This document shows positions 48,671 to 58,293 of a stretch of 64,000 nt of DNA, in pieces. The translations under genes were made by a program, and so were the position numbers. The stretch comes from Permianibacter sp046297695 (GTDB lineage: Bacteria > Pseudomonadota > Gammaproteobacteria > Enterobacterales > Permianibacteraceae). The notes under the pieces were generated by a model that searched no databases, was not told where the DNA came from, and saw nothing but the letters and a program-made list of their open reading frames with translations. The stretch spans positions 1 to 64,000 of the forward strand of contig JBKBHF010000022.1 in NCBI GenBank assembly GCA_046297695.1. The letters run 5' to 3'. Position 1 is the stretch's first letter; each line of letters begins with the position of its first letter.

Positions 48671-49585
48671 ATGCACGAGACGGTACTCCTGCACGAATCG
48701 GTGGCAGCGCTGGCAGTGCGTGCCGACGGTTTTTATGTCGACGCGACCTTTGGTCGCGGCGGCCACAGCGGTTTGATTTTGCAGCAGCTGGGTCCGGCGG
48801 GCCGACTGCTCGGTATTGATAAAGATCCGCAGGCGATTGCGGCGGCGCACGAGAAATTCGGCGCCGATCCGCGGTTTTCGGTCGAGCAGGGTGCGTTTTC
48901 GCAGCTGGCCGAATTGATCGCAAGGCGCGGCATGACCGGCAAGGTCGATGGCGTGTTGATGGACTTGGGCGTGTCGTCGCCTCAACTGGACGAAGCGGCG
49001 CGCGGTTTCAGTTTTATGCGTGACGGAGAACTGGACATGCGCATGGATCCCACGCGGGGACAAAGCGCAGCTGCCTTTCTCGCCACGGCGACGGATGAAG
49101 CCATCGCCGATGTGCTCTATCGCCTCGGCGAAGAGCGTCAGTCACGCCGCATTGCCCGTGCCATTGTCGCCGCGCGTAGCGTCGAGCCGATCACCCGCAC
49201 GGTCCAGCTCGCCAATATCGTAGCCGAGGCACTGCCGCGTCACGAAAAGCACAAGCATCCGGCTACCCGCACCTTCCTCGCGCTGCGTCTGCACGTCAAC
49301 GATGAACTCGGCGAAGTCGAGCGGGTGTTGCCGCAGGCGCTCGAGGTGCTGGCGCCGGGCGGCCGGGTTGCCGTGATCAGCTTCCATTCGCTGGAAGATC
49401 GGATCGTCAAGCAGTACTTCAAGCGCGAAGCCAAAGGCGACGAGCTGCCGAAAGATCTGCCGATCCGGCACAGCGAGATCCATGCCCGGATCAAATCGCT
49501 TGGCAGGATCCTGCCAAGCAAGGAAGAAATTGCCCGCAATCCGCGCTCCCGGAGCGCGGTGCTGCGCGTCGCGGAGAAACTCTGA
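48671..49585 (+). CDS. rsmH: 16S rRNA (cytosine1402-N4)-methyltransferase
   Basis: A 304-aa AdoMet-dependent enzyme that methylates C1402 in the ribosomal decoding centre. The start HETVLLHESVAALAV, the AdoMet loop YVDATFGRGGHS and VDGVLMDLGVSSPQLDEAARGFSF are characteristic. The C-terminal AVISFHSLEDRIVKQYFK is also diagnostic. AAGGAG precedes the ATG. It sits in its standard place between mraZ and ftsL and overlaps ftsL by 1 nt. Confidence 0.97.
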   Translation: MHETVLLHESVAALAVRADGFYVDATFGRGGHSGLILQQLGPAGRLLGIDKDPQAIAAAHEKFGADPRFSVEQGAFSQLAELIARRGMTGKVDGVLMDLGVSSPQLDEAARGFSFMRDGELDMRMDPTRGQSAAAFLATATDEAIADVLYRLGEERQSRRIARAIVAARSVEPITRTVQLANIVAEALPRHEKHKHPATRTFLALRLHVNDELGEVERVLPQALEVLAPGGRVAVISFHSLEDRIVKQYFKREAKGDELPKDLPIRHSEIHARIKSLGRILPSKEEIARNPRSRSAVLRVAEKL

Positions 49586-49905
49586 TGAGCGCGACGCCGA
49601 ACCAGCCCTCCCTGCTCAAAGCCATGCTGACCAGTCTGCGTGGCTTTGGCGTTGGTGTGGTGCTTCTGGGCATGTTGACCTTGCTGTCGGCCCTGGCGGT
49701 GGTCTGGAGCGCGCACCAGACCCGGATGGCGCGTGCTGAACTGGAAGCGCTGGAAAAGCAGCGCGATGAACTGGACAGCGAGTTCCGTGCCCTGAAACTC
49801 GGCCAGGCCGCGTTGGCCGAACACGGCCGGGTGGAAAACATGGCGAAATCCCGGCTCGGCATGGAGCGAGTCAGCATTGAAAACGAACGGGTGGTGGAAC
49901 AATGA
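49585..49905 (+). CDS. ftsL: Cell division protein FtsL
   Basis: A 106-aa bitopic protein of the FtsQLB complex, which activates FtsWI at the septum. It has a cytoplasmic tail of about 25 residues, one TM helix (GVGVVLLGMLTLLSALAVVWS) and a periplasmic coiled coil (QTRMARAELEALEKQRDELDSEFRALKL). Sequence is poorly conserved in the family, so the call rests on topology, size and position between rsmH and ftsI. It overlaps both neighbours (1 and 4 nt). Confidence 0.93.
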   Translation: MSATPNQPSLLKAMLTSLRGFGVGVVLLGMLTLLSALAVVWSAHQTRMARAELEALEKQRDELDSEFRALKLGQAALAEHGRVENMAKSRLGMERVSIENERVVEQ

Positions 49906-51734
49906 CCACTCGCGAGCCGAAAACGCCGATCAAAAGTCCGGTCGCCAAGGCGATGGGCAGCAACACGGCAAAAGCCAGCGCCGATACCCGACGCCACTAT
50001 CCGCTGTATAACTGGCGTTTCTATGTCCTCGGTGGCTTGTTGGTGCTCGGTTTTGTCGGGCTCGGTGTCCGCGCCGGCTATCTGCAGCTGGTCGAACACT
50101 CGTTCCTGCAAAAAGAAAGTGCAGCGCGGGCGCTACGCGATGCGCCCATTGCGAGCTACCGCGGCAGCATTCTCGATCGCAACGGCCAGGAACTGGCGGT
50201 GTCGCTGGAAGTGGCGTCGGTGTTTCTGGATCCGAAAGAAATCATCGACAAACACGATCCCGAAGGCATGCGTGACAGCACCGCCTGGCATCAGCTGGCA
50301 GCCATGCTCGGGCTGAAAACCAAGGCGTTGAACAAGCTGGTCGACAGCAATGCCAACAAGCATTTCGTCTGGGCCAAGCGCCAGCTGGAACCGACTGTGG
50401 CGCAGCTGATTCGCCAGCTCGATCTGCCCGGCGTGCATCTGACCCGCGAATACCGTCGTTCGTATCCGACCGGCGAAGTGGCGGCGCATTTGGTGGGTTT
50501 CACCAATATCGATGAGCAGGGCATCGAGGGCATCGAGCGGGCGTTCAACGAACAGCTGACCGCCAAGCATGGTGCCGAGCGTCAGATTCTCGATCGCAAG
50601 CGGCGGGTGGTGGAATCCAAGGGCGTAGTCAAGGATGCCGAACCCGGCCAGGACATCTATCTGTCCATTGACAGTCGTTTGCAGACGCTGACGTTCCGCG
50701 AGCTGCGCGACACGGTGAAAAAACACCGCGCCCGGGCTGGCTCGGCAGTGATTCTGGATGTCAATACCGGCGAAGTGTTGGCAATGGCGAACTGGCCCTC
50801 CTACAACCCGAACAAGCGCAATGACCGACCGAAAGGCGCTACCCGCAACCGCGCGATCACGGACATGTTCGAGCCCGGTTCGGCGGTCAAACCGTTGGTC
50901 GTGATCAGTGCGCTGGAGTCGGGCAAGTATGCACCGGGCACGGTCATTGATACCCGTCCGGGCCAGATGCGCGTCGGCGGTTCCTGGGTGCGCGACATCC
51001 ACAACTACGGCGTGCTTGATGTCACCGGCGTCATTCGCAAATCCAGCAATGTCGGCGTGGCGCAGATGGCACTCAGCCTGCCGAAAGAGCAGTTTCTCGG
51101 CACCTATCAACGGTTCGGTCTTGGTTTGCCGCTGGGCACCGGTTTTCCGGGCGAAACCGCCGGTCGGCTCAAAATTGATAAGCGCTGGTCCAAGTTTGAA
51201 CTCGCGACGGCCTCGTACGGTTACGGTCTCACCGCCAGTCCGCTGCAACTGGCCAGTGTCTACGCGACGCTTGCGAGCGGCGGCATCAAACGCCCGGTCA
51301 GCCTGCTGAAAGTCAAGGATGGCGTCGTCGGCGAGCGCGTGGTCGATGAACGTATCGCCAAGCAAGTGCTGGCGATGATGAAGGAAGTGGTCAAAGACGG
51401 CGGCACCGGCAAGCAGGCAAAGGTAGGCGGTTATTGCGTGTCAGGCAAGACCGGCACGGTGCACAAAGCGGTGCCCGGCGGTTACAGCGATGAATATTTC
51501 TCGGTGTTTGCCGGCATTGCGCCGTGCGACAAGCCGCGCCTGTCGATGGTGATTGTCGTGGACGAACCGAATGGTGAGAAGCACTACGGCGGCGATATCG
51601 CCGCGCCGGTGTTCAGTACCGTGATGGAACAGGCGCTGCGTTTGATCAACGTCGCGCCGGATGATGAATCGGTGCTCCGGGTTGCCCAACAACCGCTCGG
51701 ACCAAAACCAGCTGCAGGAGGCAACGATGCCTGA
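49902..51734 (+). CDS. ftsI: Septal transpeptidase, penicillin-binding protein 3
   Basis: A 610-aa class B PBP that cross-links septal peptidoglycan with FtsW. It has one N-terminal TM helix (FYVLGGLLVLGFVGLGVRAGYL), then the pedestal domain (RGSILDRNGQELAVSLEV) and the transpeptidase. Active-site motifs are Ser327-x-x-Lys330 (PGSAVKPL), Ser381-Ser-Asn383 and Lys516-Thr-Gly. Starts on a 4-nt overlap with ftsL and overlaps murE by 8 nt. The cytoplasmic tail of about 35 residues is basic, as usual. Confidence 0.97.
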   Translation: MTTREPKTPIKSPVAKAMGSNTAKASADTRRHYPLYNWRFYVLGGLLVLGFVGLGVRAGYLQLVEHSFLQKESAARALRDAPIASYRGSILDRNGQELAVSLEVASVFLDPKEIIDKHDPEGMRDSTAWHQLAAMLGLKTKALNKLVDSNANKHFVWAKRQLEPTVAQLIRQLDLPGVHLTREYRRSYPTGEVAAHLVGFTNIDEQGIEGIERAFNEQLTAKHGAERQILDRKRRVVESKGVVKDAEPGQDIYLSIDSRLQTLTFRELRDTVKKHRARAGSAVILDVNTGEVLAMANWPSYNPNKRNDRPKGATRNRAITDMFEPGSAVKPLVVISALESGKYAPGTVIDTRPGQMRVGGSWVRDIHNYGVLDVTGVIRKSSNVGVAQMALSLPKEQFLGTYQRFGLGLPLGTGFPGETAGRLKIDKRWSKFELATASYGYGLTASPLQLASVYATLASGGIKRPVSLLKVKDGVVGERVVDERIAKQVLAMMKEVVKDGGTGKQAKVGGYCVSGKTGTVHKAVPGGYSDEYFSVFAGIAPCDKPRLSMVIVVDEPNGEKHYGGDIAAPVFSTVMEQALRLINVAPDDESVLRVAQQPLGPKPAAGGNDA

Positions 51735-53226
51735 GTTGAACGGCAATCTGACCCTGCAACAATTGCTCGCCGATGAGCGGGTATTGCTGCCGGCCGCATT
51801 GGCCGCCGTTCCGGTCAGCCGGCTCACGCTGGACAGTCGCGATGTCCAGTTCGGTGATGTGTTCATAGCCTTGGCTGGCACCACCACCGATGGCCGCAAA
51901 TTCATCAACGATGCCTTTGCCAAAGGTGCGGTCGCCGCGCTGGCGGAAGCAGCCAATGGTGATGAGCGGATCGTGGCGGTACCGAATCTGCGGATGCGGG
52001 TGTCGGCGTTGGCGGCAAAACTGTATGGCGATGCCAGCAGCAAGCTGCCGCTGTATGGCGTGACCGGCACCAATGGCAAAACCACCACCAGCCAGTTGCT
52101 GGCTGCCGCATTGACCCGCTTGCAGGGGCCGACCTTTGTGCTCGGCACGCTCGGCTATGGTCTGTACGGCGAGTTGCAGCCGGGTCGGCACACGACCCCG
52201 GATGCGATTGCGCTGCAGCGTTTGCTGGCCGATGGCGTCAAGCAGGGCGCGCGTGCCGCCGCGATGGAAGTGTCCTCGCATGGTCTGGATCAGGGCCGCG
52301 TTGAAGCGCTGCATTTCCGCACGGCGATTTTCAGCAATCTCACCCGCGATCATCTTGATTATCACGGCACCATGGCCGCGTATGGCGCCGCCAAGCGCCG
52401 ACTGTTTGTCTGGCCCGGTTTGCAGCACGCCGTGCTCAATGCCGATGACGAGTTCGGCCGCGAATTGCTCGCCGACAGCGCCATCACCGCGGTGAAATAT
52501 TCCTACGGCACCCGCGCCCATGCGATTGCCGGGATCGCCGGCAGCGTGCATGCGGAGCGCATTCATTACAGCAGCGAAGGCATCATGGCGGAAATCGTCA
52601 CGCCGTGGGGCCGCAAACTGCTGCAAAGCCCGCTGCTCGGTGAATTCAACCTTAGCAATTTGCTGGCAGCGCTGACCGCGCTGTGCGCCAACGGTTACAG
52701 CCTTGATGACGTTGCCGGTGTGTTGGGTACGGTACGGCCGATTGCCGGCCGGATGGAGCGCTTTGGTGGCGGCGACAAGCCGCTGGTGGTTGTCGACTAC
52801 GCCCATACCCCGGACGCACTGGAAAAAGCCGTGATGGCGCTGCGTCTGCATTGCCACGGCAAAGTCGCGGTGGTGTTTGGCTGCGGTGGTGATCGTGACA
52901 AAGGCAAGCGACCGGAGATGGGCGCGATTGCCGAGCGTTTTGCCGATGTGGTGCTGCTCAGCAATGACAATCCGCGCTCGGAAGATCCGCTGGCCATTGC
53001 CAACGACATTCGCGCTGGCATGAAAGCTGGCCAGCAGGTTCGCTTTATCGCCGATCGCAAACAGGCGATCGCGACGATTCTGTCCGAGCTGCAAGCGGGT
53101 GATGCGGTATTGCTGGCGGGCAAAGGCCATGAGGCGTATGTCGAAGCAAACGGCCAGCGCACACCGTACTCAGAAGTGGCGGTTGTTCAGGATTTGTTGC
53201 AGCAATGGTCAGGAGCGCGCCCGTGA
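51727..53226 (+). CDS. murE: UDP-MurNAc-L-Ala-D-Glu:meso-diaminopimelate ligase
   Basis: A 499-aa cytoplasmic Mur ligase that adds the third stem-peptide residue. The ATP loop is GVTGTNGKTTTS (about 111-122). The carbamylated-Lys region (GARAAAMEVSSHGLDQGRV) and DNPRSEDP (from residue 414) are present; DNPR marks meso-diaminopimelate specificity, so this is a Gram-negative-type wall. The ATG at 51727 is used; the open frame to 51661 overlaps ftsI too far. It overlaps murF by 4 nt at the GTGA junction. Confidence 0.97.
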   Translation: MPELNGNLTLQQLLADERVLLPAALAAVPVSRLTLDSRDVQFGDVFIALAGTTTDGRKFINDAFAKGAVAALAEAANGDERIVAVPNLRMRVSALAAKLYGDASSKLPLYGVTGTNGKTTTSQLLAAALTRLQGPTFVLGTLGYGLYGELQPGRHTTPDAIALQRLLADGVKQGARAAAMEVSSHGLDQGRVEALHFRTAIFSNLTRDHLDYHGTMAAYGAAKRRLFVWPGLQHAVLNADDEFGRELLADSAITAVKYSYGTRAHAIAGIAGSVHAERIHYSSEGIMAEIVTPWGRKLLQSPLLGEFNLSNLLAALTALCANGYSLDDVAGVLGTVRPIAGRMERFGGGDKPLVVVDYAHTPDALEKAVMALRLHCHGKVAVVFGCGGDRDKGKRPEMGAIAERFADVVLLSNDNPRSEDPLAIANDIRAGMKAGQQVRFIADRKQAIATILSELQAGDAVLLAGKGHEAYVEANGQRTPYSEVAVVQDLLQQWSGARP

Positions 53227-54614
53227 TCACGATGCGCTTGCTGGATATCGCACAGGCCGTCGCCGGTCGGTTGGCTGGCGCCGATTCGACGGCGGCTGAG
53301 AAAATTGTGCGTGCCGTCAATACCGATTCCCGGCAGGCCATTGCCGAATCGTTGTTTGTCGCTCTGCGCGGCCAGCGTTTTGATGCCCACGATTTTGCCG
53401 CGGGCGCAGTCAGCACTGGCGCCATCGCGCTGTTGGTCGAGCGCGAATTGCCGCTGGCCGTGCCGCAAATCATCGTCGCTGATACGCGCCTTGCCTTGGG
53501 CGATCTGGCGCGGGCCTGGCGTCGGCGTTGCCGCGCCACCGTGGTGGGCTTGACCGGCAGCGCCGGCAAAACCACGGTCAAGGAAATGATCGCCAGCATC
53601 CTGCGTCAGGATGGTGAGACACTCGCCACGCTCGGCAATCTCAACAACGATATCGGGGTGCCGTTGACATTGTTCCGGCTCGGCGCCGAGCACAAGTATG
53701 CCGTGATCGAAATGGGCGCGAATCACCGCGGTGAAATTGCCTACTGCGCCGGCATCGCCGAGCCGACTGTGGCCGCCATCACCTTGATCGGGGCGGCGCA
53801 TCTGGAGGGTTTCGGTTCGCTCGAAGGCGTGGCCCATGCCAAGAGCGAGATCTACGCGGCGTTGCCGGACAACGGCGTTGCGGTGCTGAACGAAGACGCC
53901 CTGTTCCAGCCGATTCTGCGCGCCGCCATTGACTCACGTCGCAGCCTCCGTTTTGGCAGCCAGCCGAGCGCCGACGTCCATGCCGAGCAGGTCACGCTCG
54001 ATGCCGATGCCTGTGCGCGCTTCACGTTGGTGACGCCGCGTGGCCGCGTTGCGGTGCAGTTGCCAGTACCGGGTCAGCACAACGTCATGAACGCACTGAC
54101 CGCAGCCGCCATGGCGGAAGCGCTGCAACTGCCGCTTGAACTGATCGCCCGCGGTTTGGCCGCGACGCCGGTCGTGGGTGGTCGTCTGGTTCGCAAGCAG
54201 GCGCGCTGCGGTGCGGTGCTGATCGATGATACCTACAACGCCAATCTGTCGTCGGTGAAAGCGGCAATTGATCTGCTGGTCAGCCTGCCGGGCCGGCCCA
54301 TGCTGATACTCGGCGACATGGGCGAGCTTGGCAACGAGGCGGCGGCCATTCACGCCGAAGTCGGCCACTACGCCAGGCAAAAGCAGGTCGCCGCCGTTTA
54401 CACGCTGGGCCAATTGAGCGCCGACACCAGCACCGCATTCGGTGCCGGTGGCCAACATTTTTCCGCACTCGAGCCGCTGCTTGCTGCGCTTGAGTCAGCC
54501 TTGACCGGCGAGCATGTCGTGCTGGTCAAGGGTTCCCGCAGTGCACGCATGGAGCGCGTTGTTTCTGCTCTTTCCAGCCCCAACGACGACAATAAACACG
54601 GGGAGATGCACTGA
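53223..54614 (+). CDS. murF: UDP-MurNAc-tripeptide:D-Ala-D-Ala ligase
   Basis: A 463-aa Mur ligase that adds D-Ala-D-Ala to the precursor. The ATP loop is VVGLTGSAGKTTVKEMIAS. ANHRGEIAYCAGIAEPTVAAIT and DDTYNANLSSVKAAIDLL are typical MurF stretches. GTG at 53223 is chosen: AGGAG lies 7 nt upstream and the GTGA overlaps the murE stop. Other options are ATG 53205 and ATG 53232. It overlaps mraY by 1 nt. Confidence 0.96.
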   Translation: MITMRLLDIAQAVAGRLAGADSTAAEKIVRAVNTDSRQAIAESLFVALRGQRFDAHDFAAGAVSTGAIALLVERELPLAVPQIIVADTRLALGDLARAWRRRCRATVVGLTGSAGKTTVKEMIASILRQDGETLATLGNLNNDIGVPLTLFRLGAEHKYAVIEMGANHRGEIAYCAGIAEPTVAAITLIGAAHLEGFGSLEGVAHAKSEIYAALPDNGVAVLNEDALFQPILRAAIDSRRSLRFGSQPSADVHAEQVTLDADACARFTLVTPRGRVAVQLPVPGQHNVMNALTAAAMAEALQLPLELIARGLAATPVVGGRLVRKQARCGAVLIDDTYNANLSSVKAAIDLLVSLPGRPMLILGDMGELGNEAAAIHAEVGHYARQKQVAAVYTLGQLSADTSTAFGAGGQHFSALEPLLAALESALTGEHVVLVKGSRSARMERVVSALSSPNDDNKHGEMH

Positions 54615-55696
54615 TGCTTCTGTGGCTCGCTCAATACCTCGAACAGTACTACCACGGCTTCAATGTCTTTGGTTACCTGACCCTGCGCACGATTCTCGGC
54701 GTGCTGACCTCGCTGGCGATTTCACTGATCGTCGGCCCGAAAATGATCGACTGGTTGCGCCGCTACCAAGTCGGCCAGACCGTGCGCAAAGACGGCCCGC
54801 AAACGCACCTGAGCAAATCCGGTACGCCGACCATGGGCGGCACCCTGATCTTGGTGTCGATCGCGCTTAGCACGCTGCTCTGGGCCAATCTGGACAACCG
54901 CTTTGTCTGGGTTGTGCTGCTGGTCACGCTCGGCTTTGGTGCCATCGGTTTTGCCGATGATTACATCAAACTGGTGCGCAAGGACCCGAAGGGGCTCATC
55001 GCACGCTGGAAGTATTTCTGGCAGTCGGTATTCGGCTTGGCGGCCGCGGTGTACCTGTATCTGAACGCTGCCAGCCCGGCCGAAACCACCCTGATCATTC
55101 CATTCTTCAAGAACGTGCTGATTCCGCTCGGTGCGTTCTATGTGCTGCTGACCTATTTCGTCATCGTCGGTACCAGCAATGCGGTCAACCTGACCGATGG
55201 TCTGGACGGTCTGGCGATTGTGCCGACGGTCATGGTCGCCGGCGCGCTGGCGATTTTTGCTTACGTCACCGGCAACACCGTGTTCGCCGAATACCTGCAG
55301 ATCCCCTATGTCAAGGGCGTTGGCGAAGTCGCGGTGTTCTGTGGCGCGATTGTCGGTGCCGGTCTCGGTTTTCTCTGGTTCAACACCTATCCCGCCATGG
55401 TGTTCATGGGCGATGTCGGTGCGCTGGCGCTCGGCGCGGCACTCGGTATCGTGGCCGTGCTGGTGCGCCAGGAACTGGTGCTGTTCGTCATGGGCGGGGT
55501 GTTCGTGATGGAAACGGTGTCGGTGATGGTGCAGGTCGCATCGTTCAAACTGACCGGCCGCCGGGTGTTCCGGATGGCGCCGATTCATCACCATTTCGAG
55601 TTGAAAGGTTGGCCGGAGCCGCGGGTGATTGTGCGGTTCTGGATCATCACGGTGATTCTGGTGCTGGCAGGGCTCGCCACGCTGAAACTGCGTTAA
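54614..55696 (+). CDS. mraY: Phospho-N-acetylmuramoyl-pentapeptide transferase
   Basis: A 360-aa integral membrane enzyme with ten TM helices. It links phospho-MurNAc-pentapeptide to undecaprenyl phosphate, giving lipid I. Signatures: GTPTMGGTLIL, GFADDYIKLVRKDPKGL (the aspartate pair), NAVNLTDGLDGLAI (catalytic Asp) and MAPIHHHFELKGWPEPRVIVRFW (the HHH motif). The length is normal. The start overlaps murF by 1 nt and there is a 12-bp gap to murD. Confidence 0.98.
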   Translation: MLLWLAQYLEQYYHGFNVFGYLTLRTILGVLTSLAISLIVGPKMIDWLRRYQVGQTVRKDGPQTHLSKSGTPTMGGTLILVSIALSTLLWANLDNRFVWVVLLVTLGFGAIGFADDYIKLVRKDPKGLIARWKYFWQSVFGLAAAVYLYLNAASPAETTLIIPFFKNVLIPLGAFYVLLTYFVIVGTSNAVNLTDGLDGLAIVPTVMVAGALAIFAYVTGNTVFAEYLQIPYVKGVGEVAVFCGAIVGAGLGFLWFNTYPAMVFMGDVGALALGAALGIVAVLVRQELVLFVMGGVFVMETVSVMVQVASFKLTGRRVFRMAPIHHHFELKGWPEPRVIVRFWIITVILVLAGLATLKLR

Positions 55697-55708
55697 GGAA
55701 AGGCTGCA

Positions 55709-57049
55709 ATGGTTGATGCACGTCGCTTTCATGTGATCGCCGGTCTGGGCAAGACCGGGGTGTCGGTTGCGCGCTACTTGCGCAGCCGCGGCGTGCCATT
55801 TGCCGTCACTGACAGCCGGGTCAATCCGCCGGGCGTCGATCAGCTGAGGCAGATCGCCCCGGATGTCGAATGCAAGTTTGGCGCGCTCGATGCCGAGCTC
55901 TTGGCGCAAGCTGACGTGATCGTATTGTCGCCGGGCTTGGCGCTGGCCGAGCCATCGATTGTTGCCGCGCGCAGCCGTGGCGCCCAGGTGATTGGCGACA
56001 TCGAATTGTTTGTCCAGGTTGCGCGTGCGCCGATCATCGCCATCACGGGCTCCAATGGCAAAAGCACGGTTACCATGCTGACCGGTCATTTGCTCAACCA
56101 CGCCGGCAAGAAAGCGCTGGTCGGCGGCAACATCGGCATCCCTGCACTGGACCTGCTGGAACAGCCGGTGCCGGATTTCTACGTGCTGGAGCTGTCGAGT
56201 TTCCAGCTGGAAACGACCTACAGCTTGCACGCGGCCGCGGCGACGGTGCTGAACATCAGCGAAGATCATATGGACCGCTATCCGTCGCTGGCGGCTTACG
56301 CACAAGCCAAGGCGCGCATTTATCACCACGCCGCGGTGGCCGTCATCAATGCCGATGATCGGGAAACCCGTCGTGATTTCGATCGTGCCCGTCGTTTCGT
56401 CGCATTTGCCGTGCACCACACCGATGCCGATTACCGGGTCGAGCACATCGACGGTCGCCGGTTTCTGACCGTGGGTGAACAGGCGTTCGCCGATCTGGCG
56501 CACTTGCCGATTCAAGGTGAGCACAATGCCGCCAACGTGTTGGCCGCGGTGGCGTTGTGCGAAGCGGTTGGCGTCAAAGCCGAAAAACTGCGTGACGGTT
56601 TGCGCAGCTTCCAGGGCTTGCCGCACCGCTGTGTACTGGTGCGCGAACACAAGGGCGTGCGCTATTACAACGATTCGAAAGCGACCAATGTCGGTGCTGC
56701 CTTGGCGGCGATCAATGGCATTGGTCCGGTCATCACCGGCAAGCTGGTGATCATCGCCGGTGGTGATGCCAAGGGGCAGGATCTGTCGCCGCTGCTGCCG
56801 GCGTTTGCCCAGTATGCCCGCGCGGTAGTCCTGCTCGGCCGTGATGCCGAACGGGTTTCGGCGGTGGTGCCGGATACTGTTCGGCAAGAGTTTGTCGACA
56901 GCATCGAAGAGGCAGTTGGCTCGGCCGCCGATCTGGCCGAGGCAGGCGATGCCGTGTTGTTGTCGCCGGCCTGCGCCTCGCTGGACATGTTCCGCAATTA
57001 CGAAGAGCGCGGCGACCGGTTCAGCCGGGCGGTGGAGGCGTTGCCATGA
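55709..57049 (+). CDS. murD: UDP-MurNAc-L-Ala:D-glutamate ligase
   Basis: A 446-aa Mur ligase adding D-glutamate, which the glutamate racemase at 16852 would supply. The N-terminal uridine-binding region is FHVIAGLGKTGVSVARYL, the ATP loop is AITGSNGKSTVTML, and YVLELSSFQLETTYSL and YNDSKATNVGAALAAI are family hallmarks. The C-terminal LLSPACASLDMFRNYEERGDRF is nearly invariant in MurD. AAGGAAAGG stands before the ATG. It overlaps ftsW by 4 nt. Confidence 0.97.
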   Translation: MVDARRFHVIAGLGKTGVSVARYLRSRGVPFAVTDSRVNPPGVDQLRQIAPDVECKFGALDAELLAQADVIVLSPGLALAEPSIVAARSRGAQVIGDIELFVQVARAPIIAITGSNGKSTVTMLTGHLLNHAGKKALVGGNIGIPALDLLEQPVPDFYVLELSSFQLETTYSLHAAAATVLNISEDHMDRYPSLAAYAQAKARIYHHAAVAVINADDRETRRDFDRARRFVAFAVHHTDADYRVEHIDGRRFLTVGEQAFADLAHLPIQGEHNAANVLAAVALCEAVGVKAEKLRDGLRSFQGLPHRCVLVREHKGVRYYNDSKATNVGAALAAINGIGPVITGKLVIIAGGDAKGQDLSPLLPAFAQYARAVVLLGRDAERVSAVVPDTVRQEFVDSIEEAVGSAADLAEAGDAVLLSPACASLDMFRNYEERGDRFSRAVEALP

Positions 57050-58293
57050 TGGTTCGCCTGCAACACTGGTTCGGTCACAGCCACAGCACTGACACGGCAC
57101 CGGCGGTATTTGACCGCTGGCTGGCGGGTCTGGTCGTGCTGCTGCTGGCACTCGGCATCTTGATGGTAGCGTCCAGCTCGCTGCCGTTTGCCATGGAGCG
57201 GCATGACAACGGCTTCTACTTTGTCATCCGGCACCTGGTTTATCTCGGCATTGGTGGTGTGGCAGCCGCACTGATCCTGACCAGGCCAAGCGCGGATTGG
57301 CAGAAAATCGCCATGCATCTGCTGGTTGCTTGCCTGGTCATGCTGGTGCTGGTGTTGCTGCTCGGTCGCGAAATAAACGGCGCCAAACGTTGGCTCGGTG
57401 TCGGCGTGTTCACGGTGCAGGTATCCGAGCTCGCCAAGCTGTTTGTGATCATTTATCTGGCCGACTACCTGCAGCGCCGCAATGAACTGCTGCGCACGCG
57501 CTTTGAAGGATTTTTCCGGCCGCTGCTGATTCTCGGTTTCACGACTTTATTGCTGCTGCTGGAGCCAGATTACGGGGCCAGCGTTGTGATCACCGCGACT
57601 TGCCTCGCAATGATGTTCCTTGCCGGTGCCAAGGTCTGGCAGTTCATCGCGCTGTGTCTGGTCGCGGGCGCCGCGCTGGCGGTGGTGGCGCTGTCGGCGG
57701 AATACCGGTTGGCACGACTGAAAACGTTTTTGGATCCTTGGGCAGACCCATATGGCAGCGGTTATCAGCTGACCCAGTCACTGATCGCGTTTGGTCGCGG
57801 TGAATGGGCCGGGCAGGGGCTGGGCAACAGCCTGCAGAAACTGGCTTACCTGCCGGAAGCGCATACCGATTTCGTCTTTGCCGTGGTTGCCGAAGAATTC
57901 GGTTTCATTGGCGTCATCGCGGTACTGACGCTGTTCGCGCTGCTGGTGCTGCGCATCCTGCGGGTGGCGCAGCTGGCGCTGAAAGCCGAGATGGCGTTTT
58001 CGGCTTACGCCTGTGTCGGCATTGCGACCTGGTTTGCCTTGCAAGCGCTGATCAACATCGGTGTCGCCAGCGGCGCGTTGCCGACCAAAGGCTTGACGCT
58101 GCCGTTCATTTCCTACGGCGGCAACGCGGTAATCGTCACGATGGCGGCGATCGCGTTTGTGCTGCGGGTGGATTACGAGCGTCGCCTGCGCGGCGGTGTT
58201 GGTCGCAACGTCCGGCCGGAGCGGGCGCGAAAAATGACGGAAACGCAGCGTAATGACGCTGCGCAGCTCGATGACGACGAGGTGACGGCATGA
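57046..58293 (+). CDS. ftsW: Peptidoglycan glycosyltransferase FtsW (SEDS family)
   Basis: A 415-aa SEDS protein with about ten TM helices that polymerises lipid II at the septum with FtsI. Signatures: NGAKRWLGVGVFTVQVSELAKL (the conserved RW..G and E-K region), FLEPDYGASVVI-like LLEPDYGASVVITAT, GYQLTQSLIAFGRGEWAGQGLGNSLQKLAYLPEAHTDFVFAVVAEEFG and LTLPFISYGGNAVIVTM. A second Met directly follows the first; either can start. It overlaps murD and murG by 4 nt each. Confidence 0.97.
   Translation: MMVRLQHWFGHSHSTDTAPAVFDRWLAGLVVLLLALGILMVASSSLPFAMERHDNGFYFVIRHLVYLGIGGVAAALILTRPSADWQKIAMHLLVACLVMLVLVLLLGREINGAKRWLGVGVFTVQVSELAKLFVIIYLADYLQRRNELLRTRFEGFFRPLLILGFTTLLLLLEPDYGASVVITATCLAMMFLAGAKVWQFIALCLVAGAALAVVALSAEYRLARLKTFLDPWADPYGSGYQLTQSLIAFGRGEWAGQGLGNSLQKLAYLPEAHTDFVFAVVAEEFGFIGVIAVLTLFALLVLRILRVAQLALKAEMAFSAYACVGIATWFALQALINIGVASGALPTKGLTLPFISYGGNAVIVTMAAIAFVLRVDYERRLRGGVGRNVRPERARKMTETQRNDAAQLDDDEVTA

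Noticed and set aside
54722..57151. 809-aa minus-strand frame opposite mraY and murD
   Set aside because: A typical high-GC shadow rich in Arg, His and Gln; the plus strand encodes two unmistakable enzymes.
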